Shown: positions 62,047-64,000 of the stretch, piece after piece
Numbering within the stretch: the stretch's first letter is position 1
Layout: every line of letters starts with the position of its first letter
Source: Pseudomonadota bacterium
GTDB lineage: Bacteria; Chloroflexota; UBA6077; JAJPHF01
Reading direction: 5' to 3'
NCBI GenBank assembly: GCA_021325365.1
Contig: JAJPHF010000033.1
Coordinates: 13,512 to 77,511, forward strand
Length of the DNA stretch: 64,000 nt
Translations under genes and position numbers: made by a program
Notes under the pieces: generated by a model
What the model was told of the DNA's origin: nothing
Seen by the model: the letters and a program-made list of their open reading frames with translations, nothing else
Database searches by the model: none

Positions 62047-63900
62047 ATGAAACGGTTGGGCTTGGTCTTCCTGGTGGTCTGGCTCGTGGTGGGCCAGTGG
62101 GCGCTCTCCGAGGACGTGACGGCCCAGCAGCCGTGTAGTTTCCTGGACCAGACAATCGCCACGACGGGGCCGGCGGGCACGGTCTCGCAAGGCCAACGGG
62201 TCACCTACACGACCACGGTGACCAACCCGTGCCCGCAGGGCAGCGTCTTCTTCGCCCTCGGGTTTTCATCGCAGCTCACCTTCGTTTCCTTCACGCCGGA
62301 CGGGAACTTCACCTGCACCGGCCCGACTGCCAACAACGCGATCACCTGCCAGCAGACGGGGACCCTGCCGCCGGGCAGCTATGTGTTCACCCTCGTGGTC
62401 CAGGTGAGTGCGAGTGCCCCTCCCGGCTCACAAGTTAGCGTCGGGGCTACCTCCTGTACGTGCACGATTGGCCCCGGGGCGACCAACACAGTGACAGGCG
62501 GAACGCCGACCGCCACCCCGACCGCGAGCCCCACGCCGTCACCGACGCCAACGAGCACGGGGACGCGTACGGCCACCGCGACGGTCACGCCGACCGGGAC
62601 GCTGACGGTCATGCCGACCGCGACGGCGACGCCGATGTGTGGGCCCGGCACGGTGCCATTCGCGGCGGTCGTCGGGTCGGACCTGGGTGGGACCCTCCAG
62701 GCCCGACCTCATGGCGCCGCCGACAGCCTACGCTTGCTGAGCGTGCGCACAGAGCCGCTGGCCCATCCGCTACCAAGGCTGTCTGCCACTGACTGGATGC
62801 CGTCCGCCCCCGAGTCGGCACGGCCGGCGGGCGGCGAGCACAAGGCGCTGGGGGAGGTGGCTGCCCAGGCTACGGGGCCTGGAGGCCTGTGCAAACCGGA
62901 GAATCTACAGCAGAAGCTGCGCGCGCGAGCGGACCGTCTGGCGGACGAGTCGCAGGTCGATCTTCTCAAGGCCTATGCCGCAGCGCACTCGACACCTCCT
63001 GATGCTGCGGCGGCGCTGCACTTTCTAAGCGAGTCGGTCTTGTTGGGCGGCGAGGCGCACCGGCTCCGCCAGGTAGCTGACGATCCGCCGGACTCGAACT
63101 TCCAGGTGGTGGCACCGCCCGAGGTGCCGGTCGTACAGGCGGTGGCGCCCGGTCCGCAGACGAGTCCGGAGACGGCCGAGGCGTGGACGGCGGTCGAGGT
63201 CAACCTGGCGCAGCAGATCGGTGTGACGACGGCCCTGCTACACGCGATGGAGCGCGCACAGGGGGCGAATCTCGCGCGCAGCCCCCAGTTCGTGCAGACA
63301 CAGCTCCAGGCCGTCGGCACCTTTTCGGCGCAACTGGCAGGGCTACTGATAGAGGAGGGCCGCCTCGCCAACGTCCTGGAGGCGGCGCTGCTCGCTGACG
63401 GGAACGTGCTGCCGCCGCCCCCGCCTGAGGCGTTGGGGGCGGCGGTCGCGAGCGTGCTCAGCCCGGTCGCAGTCGAACAGTTCATAGCGCTGGGCATGAG
63501 CCCTGCGGACATCGCGGCCATCCAGACGGATGTGCTGCGCGCCGATCCGCTTGCGGTGGCCGCGCTCGCTCCGTTACCCTTGAGCCTCACGAGTCCATTG
63601 GTCGCCGCGGCACGCCAGGATGCCGTGAACGCGCTGGCGGCCTTCGCGGCAGCCCACGGCGCCCCGCCGGAGTTGTTTACGTTCCCTGCTGTCACTGTCC
63701 TGCCGCCGCCACCCCCGCCCCCGCCGCCACCCCCGGCGCCGCTGCTCCCGCCGGCAGCGCCGCTCCTTCCGCCGGCGCTTCCGGGCGCCCCAGCCCCCGA
63801 GCAAGGTGCCGGTCCGGGCGGCGCCGAGCTAGTGAGCCCCGAAGCGACGCCTACACCGACGGTTAGCCCCACACCATCGTCCATCCCCGATGTGCCCTAG
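62047..63900 (+). CDS. Large secreted Thr/Pro-rich protein
   Basis: 617 aa; signal peptide (LGLVFLVVWLVVGQWALSEDVTAQ). Residues about 30-150 resemble a DUF11/CARDB-type beta module (GTVSQGQRVTYTTTVTNPCPQGSVFFALGFSSQLTFVSFTPDG). Then a TPTATPTASPTPSPTPTST linker, and a helical region of about 300 aa (LQQKLRARADRLADESQVDLLKAYAAAH, AEAWTAVEVNLAQQIGVTTALLHAMERAQG). It ends with a run of about 12 prolines and a second TPTVSPTPSS tail. No anchor motif. A cell-surface or matrix role is likely; family not recognised. Confidence 0.7.
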   Translation: MKRLGLVFLVVWLVVGQWALSEDVTAQQPCSFLDQTIATTGPAGTVSQGQRVTYTTTVTNPCPQGSVFFALGFSSQLTFVSFTPDGNFTCTGPTANNAITCQQTGTLPPGSYVFTLVVQVSASAPPGSQVSVGATSCTCTIGPGATNTVTGGTPTATPTASPTPSPTPTSTGTRTATATVTPTGTLTVMPTATATPMCGPGTVPFAAVVGSDLGGTLQARPHGAADSLRLLSVRTEPLAHPLPRLSATDWMPSAPESARPAGGEHKALGEVAAQATGPGGLCKPENLQQKLRARADRLADESQVDLLKAYAAAHSTPPDAAAALHFLSESVLLGGEAHRLRQVADDPPDSNFQVVAPPEVPVVQAVAPGPQTSPETAEAWTAVEVNLAQQIGVTTALLHAMERAQGANLARSPQFVQTQLQAVGTFSAQLAGLLIEEGRLANVLEAALLADGNVLPPPPPEALGAAVASVLSPVAVEQFIALGMSPADIAAIQTDVLRADPLAVAALAPLPLSLTSPLVAAARQDAVNALAAFAAAHGAPPELFTFPAVTVLPPPPPPPPPPPAPLLPPAAPLLPPALPGAPAPEQGAGPGGAELVSPEATPTPTVSPTPSSIPDVP

Positions 63901-63918
63901 TACTCCGTCACGCGTGAA

Positions 63919-63947
63919 TTGCGAGGCGGTTGTGATCATGGTATGCT
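63919..63947 (+). promoter_or_regulatory. Sigma70-like promoter for the right-edge gene
   Basis: TTGCGA (63919-63924), a 17-nt spacer, and TATGCT (63942-63947) lie 30 nt upstream of the GTG at 63978. Confidence 0.5.
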
Positions 63948-63977
63948 GCGTAGCCTCCCGTGTGAAGGAGGCTGCGT

Positions 63978-64000
63978 GTGAACACCAAATACGCCGTCAA
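63978..64000 (+). CDS. Start of a gene cut by the right edge
   Basis: GTG 63978 follows AAGGAGG at 6-nt spacing and a promoter-like sequence. Only seven codons are visible (MNTKYAV), too few to identify the product. Confidence 0.5.

Noticed and set aside
63700..63735. Poly-proline run in the secreted protein as a sign of a wrong frame
   Set aside because: The frame is continuous with a signal peptide, a structured region and a Thr/Pro tail on both sides, so the run is real low-complexity sequence.

Overview
The window is a very GC-rich bacterial chromosome segment with tight overlapping genes and many GTG starts. The gene families suggest a Chloroflexota-type organism: several Uma2-family nucleases, PPC-domain secreted proteins, a CtaG-type oxidase assembly factor, an expanded set of orphan NMT1-like binding proteins, and dispersed 7-mer and 'PLSPWERAGVRA'-type repeats. 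That assignment is inference; no rRNA or complete tRNA is present to confirm it.

Region 1 (1-15045, all minus strand) is a type III-B CRISPR-Cas locus. Transcription runs from high to low coordinates: a broken nurA/herA chimera, cmr1, cmr2 (cas10), cmr3, cmr4, cmr5, cmr6, csx1, a csx15-like gene, cas6, a 67-aa mini-protein, cas1, a 52-aa mini-protein and a cas3 helicase that runs off the left edge. Most cmr genes overlap by 1-8 nt. Cas10 keeps the GGDD cyclase motif and lacks an HD domain, and Csx1 has CARF and HEPN parts, so cyclic-oligoadenylate signalling is expected. Csx15 is a candidate ring nuclease that would switch it off. No cas2 and no CRISPR array are visible. Three things look new. 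(a) The 67-aa and 52-aa proteins on either side of cas1 are homologous without gaps and share a CX2C-X24-HX4H-X-W pattern. (b) A 27-nt bipartite element with fixed spacing lies upstream of the nurA, 67-aa/cas1 and cas3 units. (c) Cmr6 carries a C-terminal cold-shock/OB-like domain.

Region 2 (about 15.1-33 kb) is ordinary chromosome: a hairpin boundary, CtaG, an Nramp transporter, small membrane and secreted proteins, a four-PPC-domain secreted protein, FtsW/RodA, tandem DUF3147 genes, a YetF-like protein, an orphan histidine kinase, a tandem pair of secreted paralogues, Uma2, ComEC, and a two-subunit TPP decarboxylase.

Region 3 (33-41.2 kb) is more fluid: a 978-bp gene-free stretch with four hairpins, a zinc-ribbon/TPR pseudogene, secreted proteins sharing an Ig-like 'GWAVDP' module, a G10 tract at one start codon, a cupin remnant, two further Uma2 genes and an amidohydrolase.

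Region 4 (41.3-64 kb) is metabolic: ABC-F ATPase, SABATH-type methyltransferase, hexapeptide acetyltransferase, CocE hydrolase, LLM flavin oxidoreductase, UbiD decarboxylase, five solute-binding proteins without permeases, YdeI-like protein, a frameshifted zinc-ribbon coiled-coil gene, a GT4 glycosyltransferase next to a PIG-L deacetylase, an enoyl-CoA hydratase, a large Thr/Pro-rich secreted protein, and the start of one more gene at the right edge.
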